Positions 1 through 7,785 of a DNA stretch of 11,471 nt are shown piece after piece. The notes below the pieces were generated by a model. The model had not been told where the DNA came from, searched no databases, and was given only the letters and a program-made list of their open reading frames with translations. The stretch spans positions 15,144 through 26,614 of the forward strand of contig NVVO01000032.1 of the NCBI GenBank assembly GCA_002733385.1. The letters are read 5' to 3'. Both the position numbers and the translations under genes were made by a program. How positions within the stretch are numbered: the first letter of the stretch is position 1; each line of letters opens with the position of its first letter. The DNA is from Robiginitomaculum sp. (GTDB lineage: Bacteria; Pseudomonadota; Alphaproteobacteria; Caulobacterales; Maricaulaceae).

Positions 1-1305
1 CCATTTCACCAGTTCATAAACTTCGGTTTTATACACATCCTTGAGCGGATTATAACCACCGCACATATCGCCGTACAGGGTCGCATAGCCCACCGCCATT
101 TCCGATTTATTACCCGTCGTCACCAACATTGGCCCGAATTTATTGGACAGAGCCATCAAGGTGACGGCGCGGATACGCGATTGCAAATTTTCTTCGGTTG
201 TGTCGGGTTCAGTCCCCACGAAATGCCCAGCCAACATGCCGGTAAAGGCATCGACCGCGTCAGGGATCGGAATAATATCATATTTGCAGCCAAGCCGTTT
301 GGCACAGGCTTTGGCATCTTCCAGACTGTCATCTGAAGTATATTTGGACGGCATCATCACACACCAGACCCGCTCTGGCCCGAGGGCATCTACGGCTATT
401 GCCGCCGCCATAGCACTATCAACCCCGCCGGACATGCCCAGCACTATTTGCTTAAACCCGTTCTTGTTGACATAATCGCCCAGCCCCAAACACATGGCCC
501 GCCAATCGGCTTCCATTTGGTTTAATTGCGGCAGATTAGTCTGGCTTTTACACATCCATTCATCGCCGGATTTTGTCCATGTTGCGACCTCAAAGGCTTC
601 TTCAAAGGACGGGAGAAACTGGCGGATTTTTTCATCAGCCGTGATACTGAACGACGAACCGTCAAACACCAATTCATCTTGCCCCCCGACCTGATTGACA
701 TAGACCAATGGTAGACCAGCCCGCTCGATACGTTCATGGACAACATGCAGACGTTCGTTACGGGCTGTGCGGCGGTAAGGAGAACCATTGGGCGATATCA
801 GCAGCTCCGCCCCATGTTTCGCCAGATTTTTCGCAACACCCATGTGCCAAATATCTTCACATATGGGCAGGCCGATTTTGACACCGCAAATCTGCACCGG
901 TTTTGGCAATGGGCCGGGCGAAAACACCCTTACCTCGTCAAACACACCGTAATTTGGCAAAAAATGCTTGAAGCGTTTATCGGTTATTTTACCATCTCGC
1001 ATTACCAAAACAGCCGAATATAATTTGCTTCTATACATCCAAGGGGTTGAAAAAATCACCGTAGGGCCATGTTTAGTCAATTTGGCAAATTTCAAGGCTT
1101 CGACTTTGCAATCAGCAACCGCCGCAGGTTTCAGCACCAGATCCTCCGGCGGATAGCCAAGTACGAACAATTCCGGCAACACCAGAATATCTGCGCCCTC
1201 TAGCTTGGCCCGTTCAAAACTGTCCCGTGCCTTAGCCATGTTGCCGGCCAAGTCTCCAACAGTCGGGTTGAGTTGCGCCGAAGCGATTTTAAGTGTTTTT
1301 GTCAT
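1..1305 (-). CDS. nadE: Glutamine-dependent NAD+ synthetase, C-terminus cut by window edge
   Basis: Catalyses the last step of NAD+ synthesis: deamido-NAD+ plus ATP plus ammonia from glutamine gives NAD+, in the cytoplasm. Reading the minus strand from the ATG at 1305 gives 435 codons with no stop to the left edge. Residues 1 to about 250 are a nitrilase-type glutaminase domain with the expected triad: E45 in LPELF, K113 before LPNYGVFDE, and C149 in GLPICEDIW. The synthetase half starts near 275 with the ATP-pyrophosphatase loop SGGVDS (292-297), followed by TGNKSE (397-402) and the GGYNPLKD segment. Family members of this two-domain type are about 550 residues, so roughly 115 residues lie outside the window. 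The start MTKTLKIASAQLNPTVGD is typical for the family, although no Shine-Dalgarno sequence is visible before it. It is divergent from pepN. The fused glutaminase domain rules out the short ammonia-only NadE form. Confidence 0.96.
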   Translation of the reverse strand, partial: MTKTLKIASAQLNPTVGDLAGNMAKARDSFERAKLEGADILVLPELFVLGYPPEDLVLKPAAVADCKVEALKFAKLTKHGPTVIFSTPWMYRSKLYSAVLVMRDGKITDKRFKHFLPNYGVFDEVRVFSPGPLPKPVQICGVKIGLPICEDIWHMGVAKNLAKHGAELLISPNGSPYRRTARNERLHVVHERIERAGLPLVYVNQVGGQDELVFDGSSFSITADEKIRQFLPSFEEAFEVATWTKSGDEWMCKSQTNLPQLNQMEADWRAMCLGLGDYVNKNGFKQIVLGMSGGVDSAMAAAIAVDALGPERVWCVMMPSKYTSDDSLEDAKACAKRLGCKYDIIPIPDAVDAFTGMLAGHFVGTEPDTTEENLQSRIRAVTLMALSNKFGPMLVTTGNKSEMAVGYATLYGDMCGGYNPLKDVYKTEVYELVKW

Positions 1306-1379
1306 AGGGGATGTGTAACGCCGCTTTGCGCCGCTTGCAATCGCAATCAAGCACTGCAATATGTCGGCCAGAAGAATTT
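1306..1379. promoter_or_regulatory. Divergent nadE/pepN intergenic region
   Basis: This 74-base gap lies between the divergent starts of nadE and pepN and must hold the local promoters if these genes are transcribed from here. I see no convincing -35/-10 pair on either strand. The pentamer GCAAT occurs three times (1337-1341, 1343-1347, 1356-1360), and two similar CCGCTT blocks lie at its left side. These could be operator elements, but no known regulator is recognised. The regulatory call rests on position only. Confidence 0.35.
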
Positions 1380-1401
1380 ATGAAACGAGAATTTATGAAA
1401 C
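1373..1401 (+). repeat. Tandem 14-base repeat containing duplicated pepN start codons
   Basis: AGAATTTATGAAAC occurs at 1373-1386 and again at 1388-1401, a period of 15 bases, so the reading frame is kept. Each copy carries a purine-rich stretch and an in-frame ATG (1380 and 1395), so the encoded protein starts MKREFMKP. It looks like a small tandem duplication of the translation start. Either ATG could be used. Confidence 0.8.
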
Positions 1402-4031
1402 CCGACACACCCAAAGTGACAAAATTATCCGATTACAAACCTTACGACTTTGATGTCCGTCAGGTTGAGCTGGATTTTGACCTAAAACCGGACGCCACTA
1501 TTGTCCGTTCCAGATTGCACATCACCCGTACCGGCATTTCCGACAGCCTGTTTTTGAACGGGGAGGATATTGAACTTTTGGCCCTGAAACTTGACGGCAA
1601 AACTGTGCCTAAATCCCAAATTAAACTATCGGCAGACGGGTTGACCATATCAGGCCTGCCGCATGATTTTATTCTCGACATTACCACAAAATGCCAACCT
1701 GTAAAAAACACCCAGCTCATGGGGCTTTATGTTTCGGGTGGACGGTTTTGCACCCAATGCGAAGCCCAAGGATTTCGCCGCATCACTTTTTTCCCCGACA
1801 GGCCGGATGTTTTGGCACGCTACAAAGTACGCTTGAGCGCCGACAAAGCAAGCTACCCGATATTGCTGGCCAATGGCAATAAAATAGACGCCGGGGATTT
1901 GCCCGGCGGACGACATTTTGCGCTCTGGGAAGATCCGTTCCCCAAGCCGTGCTATCTGTTCGCGCTGGTGGCTGGCAAGTTCGACATCGTTTCAGACAGT
2001 TTCACAACCATGAGCGGGCGAAACATCCGGCTCGATATTTTCGTTGATCCCGGTGATGCGGGGCGGGCCGGCTATGCAATGGACGCGCTGAAACGCTCCA
2101 TGAAATGGGACGAAGACGCATTTGGCCGTGAATATGATCTGGACAGATTTATGATCGTCGCCGTGCGGGATTTCAATTTCGGGGCTATGGAAAACAAAGG
2201 GCTGAACATTTTTAACTCGGCGCTTTTATTGGCCGACGAAGCCACAGCGACAGATATGAATTTCGAGCGCATTGAAAGCGTGGTCGCCCATGAATATTTC
2301 CACAATTGGTCCGGCAACCGCATCACATGTCGCGATTGGTTTCAACTGTGCTTGAAAGAAGGCTTTACCGTATTTCGCGATCAGGAGTTTTCAGCCGCCC
2401 AGCGCGGAGAGGCACTACAACGCATCAAAGATGTCAAAGCTTTGCGGGCCCGGCAATTTACAGAAGACTCCGGCCCCCTCGCCCACCCGGTACGTCCCGC
2501 CAGCTATATGAAAATCGATAATTTTTACACGGCGACTATTTACGAAAAAGGCGCAGAACTTATCCGCATGCTCAAGATGATTTTAGGTGCGGCAGAATTT
2601 AGAAAAGCCTGTGATCTGTATTTCGACACCCTGGACGGCACGGCCGCCACAGTGGAACAATTTCTCCACTGTTTTGAACAAGCCAGTGGACGCGATCTAT
2701 CCCAATTTATGCGCTGGTACGAACAGGCAGGCACGCCGAAAGTTACGGTCAAAACAAACTTTGACACAAATGCCCAAACATTTGACATAACATTTAACCA
2801 GTACACAAAGCCTACGCCCGGACATGCCGCAAACCTGCCACTGATGATCCCGGTTAAAATGGCACTCCTTGACGAGGGCGGGAAAAATTACGACGAAAAA
2901 TCCATCGTTTTAACGGACAAAACCACAAGGATAAGGTATAAGAACATAAGGGAAAAACCGGCACTGTCCGTCTTCCAAAACTTTAGCGCACCCGTGCATA
3001 TTAACTTGGAGCGCCCCCTTGACGACGCGCTTTTGTTGATGCGGTGCGACAATGATTTGTTCAATCGCTGGGAGGCCGGGCAGGCTTTGGCGCGGGATAT
3101 TCTTTGTGATTTGACCTTAGCTATTTTCACCGGAAAACCTGAACAAAATTTACAGGCATTTTTCGGATATGTGCGCGCCATCGGGGATGTTATTTGCGAC
3201 GAAAACCTTGATCCCGGCTTTAAATCTCTGGCTATGGGCTTGCCTTCAGACAGCGATGTTTTACAGGCACTTTCTCCCGGTAACAGGCTTAAAAACGATC
3301 CTGGAACAGAGCTAGGAACCGACCCTTTGGCCATATTGAATGCCAAAAAAATGTTGCGACGCGCCGTCGCAGACCACCACAAAAACAGCCTCCTAAAACT
3401 ATATAGAACTCTGTCGGACGAGCGCACCTACATGCCGGATGCATACGGCGGCGGACGGCGGGCCTTACGCAATATGTGCTTGTCTTTTCTTGTGGATATC
3501 CCTGACCAACAAGCGTTGAATACTGCGAAAAAGCAATATGAAAATGCGACCAATATGACCGATGAATTCGCGGCTCTGTTATTATTGATCCGGTGCGGCG
3601 AAAAACATGCCAGCACTGCTTTGCAACAATTTTATACGAAATGGCAAGACAACCCGCTGGTTATTGACAAATGGTTTTCGGCTTGCGCCTTGCAAAGCCT
3701 GGACAAGGTCAAAGCCATGCTCTCACACCCTGACTATAACCCAACCAACCCCAACCGGGTGCGGGCTTTAATCGGCGGGTTTGCGGCGGCAAATCCACAG
3801 GAATTTCACCGTATGGACGGGGAAGGCTATGGGTTTTATGCAGATAACATTATAGTTTTAGATAAAAGCAATCCGCAACTGGCTGCCAACCTGCTCGGGG
3901 CTTTTGGCAATTTGTCCGTACTGGATACACCCCGTTTAAACATGATCAAAGCGGAACTTAACAGGGTGTTAGACAGTGCACCGTCCGCCAATGTTTTGGA
4001 AATAGCCCGTAAATCTTTAGAAAATTTTTAG
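1380..4031 (+). CDS. pepN: Aminopeptidase N, M1 family zinc metallopeptidase
   Basis: A cytoplasmic broad-specificity aminopeptidase that trims N-terminal residues from peptides. The 883-residue product is collinear with E. coli PepN (870 residues). The exopeptidase motif GAMEN is at 268-272. The zinc site is HEYFH (H304, catalytic E305, H308) with the third ligand E327 in LKEGF, and the transition-state tyrosine is Y388 in YEKGAE. Domain order follows the family: an N-terminal beta domain to about 195 with CTQCEAQGFRRITFFPDRPDV, the thermolysin-like core to about 450, a small beta domain, then a long C-terminal helical domain containing the NPNRVRALIGGF motif. No signal peptide is seen. The frame is open from 1311, but the upstream part has no family similarity. 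I chose the ATG at 1380, preceded by GAAGAA; the ATG at 1395 is equally possible because the start region is duplicated. It is probably cotranscribed with the EAL gene six bases downstream. Confidence 0.97.
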   Translation: MKREFMKPDTPKVTKLSDYKPYDFDVRQVELDFDLKPDATIVRSRLHITRTGISDSLFLNGEDIELLALKLDGKTVPKSQIKLSADGLTISGLPHDFILDITTKCQPVKNTQLMGLYVSGGRFCTQCEAQGFRRITFFPDRPDVLARYKVRLSADKASYPILLANGNKIDAGDLPGGRHFALWEDPFPKPCYLFALVAGKFDIVSDSFTTMSGRNIRLDIFVDPGDAGRAGYAMDALKRSMKWDEDAFGREYDLDRFMIVAVRDFNFGAMENKGLNIFNSALLLADEATATDMNFERIESVVAHEYFHNWSGNRITCRDWFQLCLKEGFTVFRDQEFSAAQRGEALQRIKDVKALRARQFTEDSGPLAHPVRPASYMKIDNFYTATIYEKGAELIRMLKMILGAAEFRKACDLYFDTLDGTAATVEQFLHCFEQASGRDLSQFMRWYEQAGTPKVTVKTNFDTNAQTFDITFNQYTKPTPGHAANLPLMIPVKMALLDEGGKNYDEKSIVLTDKTTRIRYKNIREKPALSVFQNFSAPVHINLERPLDDALLLMRCDNDLFNRWEAGQALARDILCDLTLAIFTGKPEQNLQAFFGYVRAIGDVICDENLDPGFKSLAMGLPSDSDVLQALSPGNRLKNDPGTELGTDPLAILNAKKMLRRAVADHHKNSLLKLYRTLSDERTYMPDAYGGGRRALRNMCLSFLVDIPDQQALNTAKKQYENATNMTDEFAALLLLIRCGEKHASTALQQFYTKWQDNPLVIDKWFSACALQSLDKVKAMLSHPDYNPTNPNRVRALIGGFAAANPQEFHRMDGEGYGFYADNIIVLDKSNPQLAANLLGAFGNLSVLDTPRLNMIKAELNRVLDSAPSANVLEIARKSLENF

Positions 4032-4037
4032 GGCTGT

Positions 4038-4808
4038 ATGATATCCGGGTTTATGCCTGAGATACGCACAGATATTGATTTACCGACAAGCTTGGATTTG
4101 CAAACGGAAAAGGGGTTTCGCGCCCATATTTCTGAAAGTCGCCATACCATTATGCGCCAGCCCGTTGTCTGTGCCAAGGATTTTACCGTCCTGCACCATG
4201 AATGGCTGGTACGCTTTGACAGTGATACCGGGCTGGAACGTATACTGCGTCCCGCAGAAATCAGCGGCGCCATTTCCGACCTTGACTTGTCCATGTTAAC
4301 CCGAGCAGTTTCGGCGCTCAATGCCAATCCGGACAGACACGCCATTGCGGTGAACTTGTCAGGTGCATCTTTTTCAGACCCGGTGTTTGAACGCAGCTTG
4401 CTGGCTTTGCTGGCAAAACTTGAAACCGAACCGGCCAAGCTGTTGTTCGAACTTACCGAAACATGGGATTTGAAAGATTTAAGACCGGCAATACATTTGT
4501 TAAATATTTTGCGTGAACGGGGCCACAGCCTGTGCCTTGATGATGTGGGCGCCGGGGCCGCATCCTTGCGGTATTTACGGGCCTTTCCGACCGACTGGTT
4601 GAAAATCGATGGAGATTTTGTCGCCGGGGCGGCCAGTTGCACCCGACAAAGGGCCGTTTTAAATGCTGTGCTTGGTCTGCGCGATGCTCTTGGCGTGCGC
4701 TTCATTGCCGAAGGTATAGAATCCGAACCATTACGCAACTTTGCTCTGGAATCAGGTTTTGATGCCCTTCAAGGCTTTATCATTGCCCCACCTGTACCTG
4801 AGACATGA
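4038..4808 (+). CDS. Stand-alone EAL-domain protein, predicted cyclic-di-GMP phosphodiesterase
   Basis: Predicted to hydrolyse cyclic-di-GMP to linear pGpG. The 256-residue protein is one EAL domain (about 36-254) with a short N-terminus of no recognised domain; there is no GGDEF partner, membrane segment or signal peptide. The signature is EWL in place of EAL (E55). The other metal and catalytic positions are present: N106 in VNLS, E138 and E141 in ELTE, D168-D169, K189 in LKIDG, E225 in AEGIE, and Q245 in LQGF. From N106 onward their spacing matches the well-studied phosphodiesterase RocR as I recall it. Loop 6 reads DDVGAGAAS instead of the usual DDFGTGYSS, which may alter metal coupling or dimerisation. 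The start is ATG 4038, with a weak AGGG at 4030-4033; M6 at 4053 is an alternative. It follows pepN by six bases, so cotranscription is likely. Activity is inferred; a degenerate binding-only role is possible but less likely. Confidence 0.88.
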   Translation: MISGFMPEIRTDIDLPTSLDLQTEKGFRAHISESRHTIMRQPVVCAKDFTVLHHEWLVRFDSDTGLERILRPAEISGAISDLDLSMLTRAVSALNANPDRHAIAVNLSGASFSDPVFERSLLALLAKLETEPAKLLFELTETWDLKDLRPAIHLLNILRERGHSLCLDDVGAGAASLRYLRAFPTDWLKIDGDFVAGAASCTRQRAVLNAVLGLRDALGVRFIAEGIESEPLRNFALESGFDALQGFIIAPPVPET

Positions 4809-4835
4809 TATATTCGGTGCATTTTTCATGTGGAT

Positions 4836-4850
4836 TTAAGCGCATTTTAG
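4836..4850 (+). promoter_or_regulatory. Possible CtrA-type box upstream of the PleC-like kinase
   Basis: TTAA (4836-4839), seven bases, then TTAG (4847-4850) is one mismatch from the TTAA-N7-TTAA core bound by the alphaproteobacterial cell-cycle regulator CtrA. It lies about 70 bases before the kinase start. A weak sigma-70-like promoter follows: TCGACT at 4851-4856, an 18-base spacer and TATTCT at 4875-4880, each matching four of six consensus bases. Short AT-rich motifs like this occur by chance, so this is only a candidate. Confidence 0.3.
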
Positions 4851-4887
4851 TCGACTTTATTAACAAGTCCCACCTATTCTGTTGCTG

Positions 4888-4910
4888 ATTCGCAGTAACT
4901 TAATTCGCAG
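4888..4910 (+). repeat. Direct repeat ATTCGCAG x2 just before the kinase ribosome binding site
   Basis: ATTCGCAG occurs at 4888-4895 and 4903-4910, separated by seven bases and therefore 15 bases apart start to start. It lies in the 5' untranslated leader or promoter of the downstream sensor kinase. Two same-orientation 8-base sites could be an operator half-site pair or chance; no known regulator is recognised. Confidence 0.5.
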
Positions 4911-4916
4911 AGAGGG
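4909..4916 (+). promoter_or_regulatory. Ribosome binding site supporting a GTG start
   Basis: The purine run AGAGAGGG ends five bases before the GTG at 4922. It is the best Shine-Dalgarno-like sequence in the window and decides the start of the sensor kinase, since the next in-frame ATG (residue 66) falls inside the first membrane segment. Confidence 0.65.
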
Positions 4917-4921
4917 ATTTT

Positions 4922-7705
4922 GTGCAAAAAGGCCCTGTTCAATATCAACAAACGCCGCCACCACGTCCCGGCGCGGCGTCCGGGCATTCAATTCGCAATG
5001 CGGTTGCAACACATCAGCCTGTCGAAAAAACCACCGGATCACGGTTTCAAAAATTAAGCGCACCGTTCAGTGCCAATATCAATGCCCTCAGCAAGGACAA
5101 GCGTTCGGCCCGGCTCATGCTTATGCTGGCCATTGCTTTTCTGGTTTTTTACGTTTTGATTGTAGCCTCCAAATTGATTGTGGACTATGGCTCCACCCAA
5201 AAAAGAGCGCGAAGTGAGCATTTCAACTATTCAGAAGTCGTCGCAGCCCGCATGTCTACTGAAATTGAAAATGCCATCATCTGGATCGACAACGGGCTTG
5301 CCGAAGGGCAAACGCCTGGCCAATCTGCACGTTTAATTGCCAAATCTCCGGTCGTCTCGGCGACAATTATTGTCAATTCAAAAGGTCAGACAATTGCAAG
5401 TTACCCTGCAGGATCACAAATTTTAGAAAACATACCTGTCAAGAACTTTGTTTCGCAAGGTGTGAAATTTAACTCAATCATCCAACCGGACGGACAAATT
5501 ATACCGTTGGTTATTAAACAAACGGGGCAATATTTTGTCATTGCCGCTTTAGCAGACACTGTACTGGCAAATGACAACAGAACAATGGGAGCCTTAGCCG
5601 TTATCACCCAATCTGGTCGCGTAATTAGTGGTGACAGGAACATGGGCAAGACGGGCCCGCGTGATGCTTTTAATCTAACTGAAGCGCAATTTTCCAGCCT
5701 GACCCAACTCGGCTCCAATAGCATTTTGCAAATAAAGGTACACGGTAGCAAACAATTGCTGGCTTCCGTACAAATCGCAAATACAGATTTGTTTCTACTT
5801 GGTTCAAAAAAACAAATGGAAACTTCGATATTACAAAACAATCTGACCTTGTTCTTTATCCTGTTTATTGGCACTTGCGCATTGGTTTGGACATTGCTTC
5901 ATTCCCTGACAAAACAATTGCGTGTTGTCCAAGGTGTTCAACAGACCACTGAAATTTCCCAACAGCGCTACCAGGCAGCTATTGAGGGTGACCGGGGCGG
6001 CGTATGGGAAGTTGATCTTACGGGTAGTTCGGCCTTCGTAAGTGGTTCCCTGGCCGGCCTGTTGGGTTTGTTACGCAAAGAACAAACCATGCCATTGTCC
6101 CGGTTTTTAAACCTGTTCCACCCTGAAGACAGGGAACGGTTTCTGGCTTTTGCACGCAGAGCCCATGTGCAAGGCGAATTTGACTTTGATATTCGGGTAG
6201 CACATTTGCCATTGATGCTACAATGTCGCGGTCGCTCGTCGGTTCGCTCCGGGCGTGAAATGAAGCGGGTGATTGTCGGAGTGGCCTTGGATATTACCGA
6301 GCAACGTGCCGCACAAATGCGCTTGCAAATAACCGAATCCCGGCTCCACGATGCGCTAAGTTCAATGACGGATTCCTTTGTCGTTTGGGATTCCGTCAAA
6401 CGCTTGGTGGTTTGGAATAGCAAATTTATGGATTTCTTTGGCTTAAAACACGGCTCTCTCTACGAAGGTTTGGAGCATATAAGTGTAAATTATATGGCTC
6501 AGGCGGCTATTTTTGAAAAATTTGATTATGAACGGATGGGTGAAAAATGGACCGAGTTTCATCTAAGAGATGGTCGCTGGATACGCTATATTGAAGCAAA
6601 AACCGCAGAAGGCGGGCATGTCAGTATCGGTACGGATATAACGGAAATTCGTTTGCGCGAAGCTGAATTAACCACCAATGAGCAGACCCTAAAAAACACA
6701 GTGGAAGTCCTGCGAAAATCCCAGGAAAGCATTGTTGAGCTGGCCGGGCGCTATGAAAGCGAGAAAATCCGCGCCGAAGAGGCCAGCCAGTCCAAGACCA
6801 ATTTTCTGGCCAGTATGAGCCATGAGCTTCGCACCCCGCTCAATGCTATCAATGGGTTTTCCGATATTATGCAAAAGGAAATGTTCGGACCTTTAGGCGA
6901 TCCAAGATACAAAGATTATGTCAATGATATATTATTTTCAGGCCAACATTTATTATCTTTGATCAACGACATACTTGATATGTCAAAAATTGAAGCCGGC
7001 AAAATGACCTTAAATACCGAGGTCATGTTTTTGCACGAAATGTTGGCGCAAGTTGTCCGCATGGTCAGGGGCAAAGCCGATGATGCGGGATTAAAGCTCG
7101 ATGTCGATGTGGTTGAGGTGAAAGAAATTGAAGCAGACCCGCGCTCCGTCAAACAAATATTGCTGAACCTTTTAACCAATGCGGTCAAATTCACCCCCGA
7201 GGGCGGGACGGTCGGTGTCGAGCTGATACAAAAACAAACAGGTATCATCATCAAAGTTTGCGACACCGGTATCGGCATTTCCCAAGAAAACATAGACAGG
7301 TTGGCTAAACCATTTGAACAGGTAGACGACAAAGCCAACAGACAAACCGAAGGCACTGGCCTGGGCTTGGCCCTATCCAAGTCTTTTGTGGAATTACACG
7401 GCGGCAAATTTAAAATCGAAAGTGTTGTCGGCAAGGGCACGACAGTGATTTTCTCCCTGCCCAACAAACCGATAACGCCAGTACAAGAAGACGAAGTAGA
7501 AGATGTCAGTCAGGAAATTTCCAAACTTACAGCCGATATTGCCAATATTTTGGGAGAAACCGAAAACTTGTCAAATCACATGCCCCAAACAAATAACCCC
7601 CCGCCTTATCCCGGGGTAGGGATTCCTCAAGTTCAAGCTCAAGTCCTAAATCAAGGCGGGCAGCAAATTACCATGCCAGCAAAACAAGGCCGTCCCGCCG
7701 CTTAA
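4922..7705 (+). CDS. pleC: PleC-like membrane sensor histidine kinase/phosphatase
   Basis: A 927-residue membrane sensor kinase. In Caulobacter, PleC is the polar kinase/phosphatase acting on the response regulators DivK and PleD. Order: a cytoplasmic N-terminus rich in Q and P, membrane segment 1 (about 65-85), an extracytoplasmic sensor region of about 220 residues (possibly Cache-like), membrane segment 2 (about 308-327), a PAS domain (about 350-460), a second PAS domain (about 473-580), a coiled coil, then HisKA with H634 in SHELRTPLNAINGFSDIM. The ATPase domain has N753 in the N box, DTGIG (781-785) and GTGLGL (811-816). E635 and T638 fit the ExxT phosphatase motif. The FGPLGDPRYKDYVNDILFSGQHLL segment strongly resembles PleC. 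There is no receiver domain, so it is not a hybrid kinase. A 75-residue acidic then Q/P-rich tail follows the ATPase domain. Start GTG 4922 has a good ribosome binding site. Neighbouring glnE supports the assignment. It is certainly a sensor kinase; orthology to PleC is probable. Confidence 0.85.
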   Translation: MQKGPVQYQQTPPPRPGAASGHSIRNAVATHQPVEKTTGSRFQKLSAPFSANINALSKDKRSARLMLMLAIAFLVFYVLIVASKLIVDYGSTQKRARSEHFNYSEVVAARMSTEIENAIIWIDNGLAEGQTPGQSARLIAKSPVVSATIIVNSKGQTIASYPAGSQILENIPVKNFVSQGVKFNSIIQPDGQIIPLVIKQTGQYFVIAALADTVLANDNRTMGALAVITQSGRVISGDRNMGKTGPRDAFNLTEAQFSSLTQLGSNSILQIKVHGSKQLLASVQIANTDLFLLGSKKQMETSILQNNLTLFFILFIGTCALVWTLLHSLTKQLRVVQGVQQTTEISQQRYQAAIEGDRGGVWEVDLTGSSAFVSGSLAGLLGLLRKEQTMPLSRFLNLFHPEDRERFLAFARRAHVQGEFDFDIRVAHLPLMLQCRGRSSVRSGREMKRVIVGVALDITEQRAAQMRLQITESRLHDALSSMTDSFVVWDSVKRLVVWNSKFMDFFGLKHGSLYEGLEHISVNYMAQAAIFEKFDYERMGEKWTEFHLRDGRWIRYIEAKTAEGGHVSIGTDITEIRLREAELTTNEQTLKNTVEVLRKSQESIVELAGRYESEKIRAEEASQSKTNFLASMSHELRTPLNAINGFSDIMQKEMFGPLGDPRYKDYVNDILFSGQHLLSLINDILDMSKIEAGKMTLNTEVMFLHEMLAQVVRMVRGKADDAGLKLDVDVVEVKEIEADPRSVKQILLNLLTNAVKFTPEGGTVGVELIQKQTGIIIKVCDTGIGISQENIDRLAKPFEQVDDKANRQTEGTGLGLALSKSFVELHGGKFKIESVVGKGTTVIFSLPNKPITPVQEDEVEDVSQEISKLTADIANILGETENLSNHMPQTNNPPPYPGVGIPQVQAQVLNQGGQQITMPAKQGRPAA

Positions 7706-7771
7706 CCTCGCTAGAGCGTTCATTTATAGATATACAGACTAAACAACCGTCTACCTCTACAAGATGAAAAC

Positions 7772-7783
7772 CACGGCCCCGTG
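7772..7783 (-). terminator. Weak hairpin between convergent pleC and glnE
   Basis: In the 80-base convergent gap (7706-7785), CACGG at 7772-7776 pairs with CCGTG at 7779-7783. Realistically it forms a four-pair stem with a four-base loop. On the minus strand it follows the glnE stop by two bases and is followed by GGTTTT, so it may terminate glnE. The stem is short and the T-run only four long. A second tiny palindrome, CGCTAGAGCG (7709-7718), follows pleC. No other feature is seen in the gap. Confidence 0.3.
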
Positions 7784-7785
7784 AA

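Noticed and set aside
143..1156. Several plus-strand open frames across the nadE region
   Set aside because: The minus strand holds one uninterrupted NadE frame with all catalytic motifs; the plus-strand frames are its antisense shadows.
1311..1379. A 23-codon N-terminal extension of pepN from an ATG at 1311
   Set aside because: The extension has no similarity to PepN, overlaps the nadE upstream region and lacks a ribosome binding site; the family N-terminus fits the ATG at 1380 or 1395.
2888..3427. A 179-codon open frame antisense to pepN
   Set aside because: It is fully covered by the conserved pepN C-terminal coding sequence and its product resembles no family.
4028..4738. A 236-codon open frame on the minus strand, opposite the EAL gene
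   Set aside because: Its product is rich in S, R and K with no recognisable motif, it ends inside the pepN/EAL junction, and the opposite strand carries a clear EAL domain throughout.
6916..7467. A 183-codon open frame antisense to the PleC kinase domain
   Set aside because: It lies opposite the conserved HisKA/ATPase coding sequence; the S/T-rich product is typical of a shadow frame.
7709..7718. Palindrome CGCTAGAGCG after pleC as a terminator
   Set aside because: The stem is only four pairs with a two-base loop and no T-run follows, so it is too weak to call.
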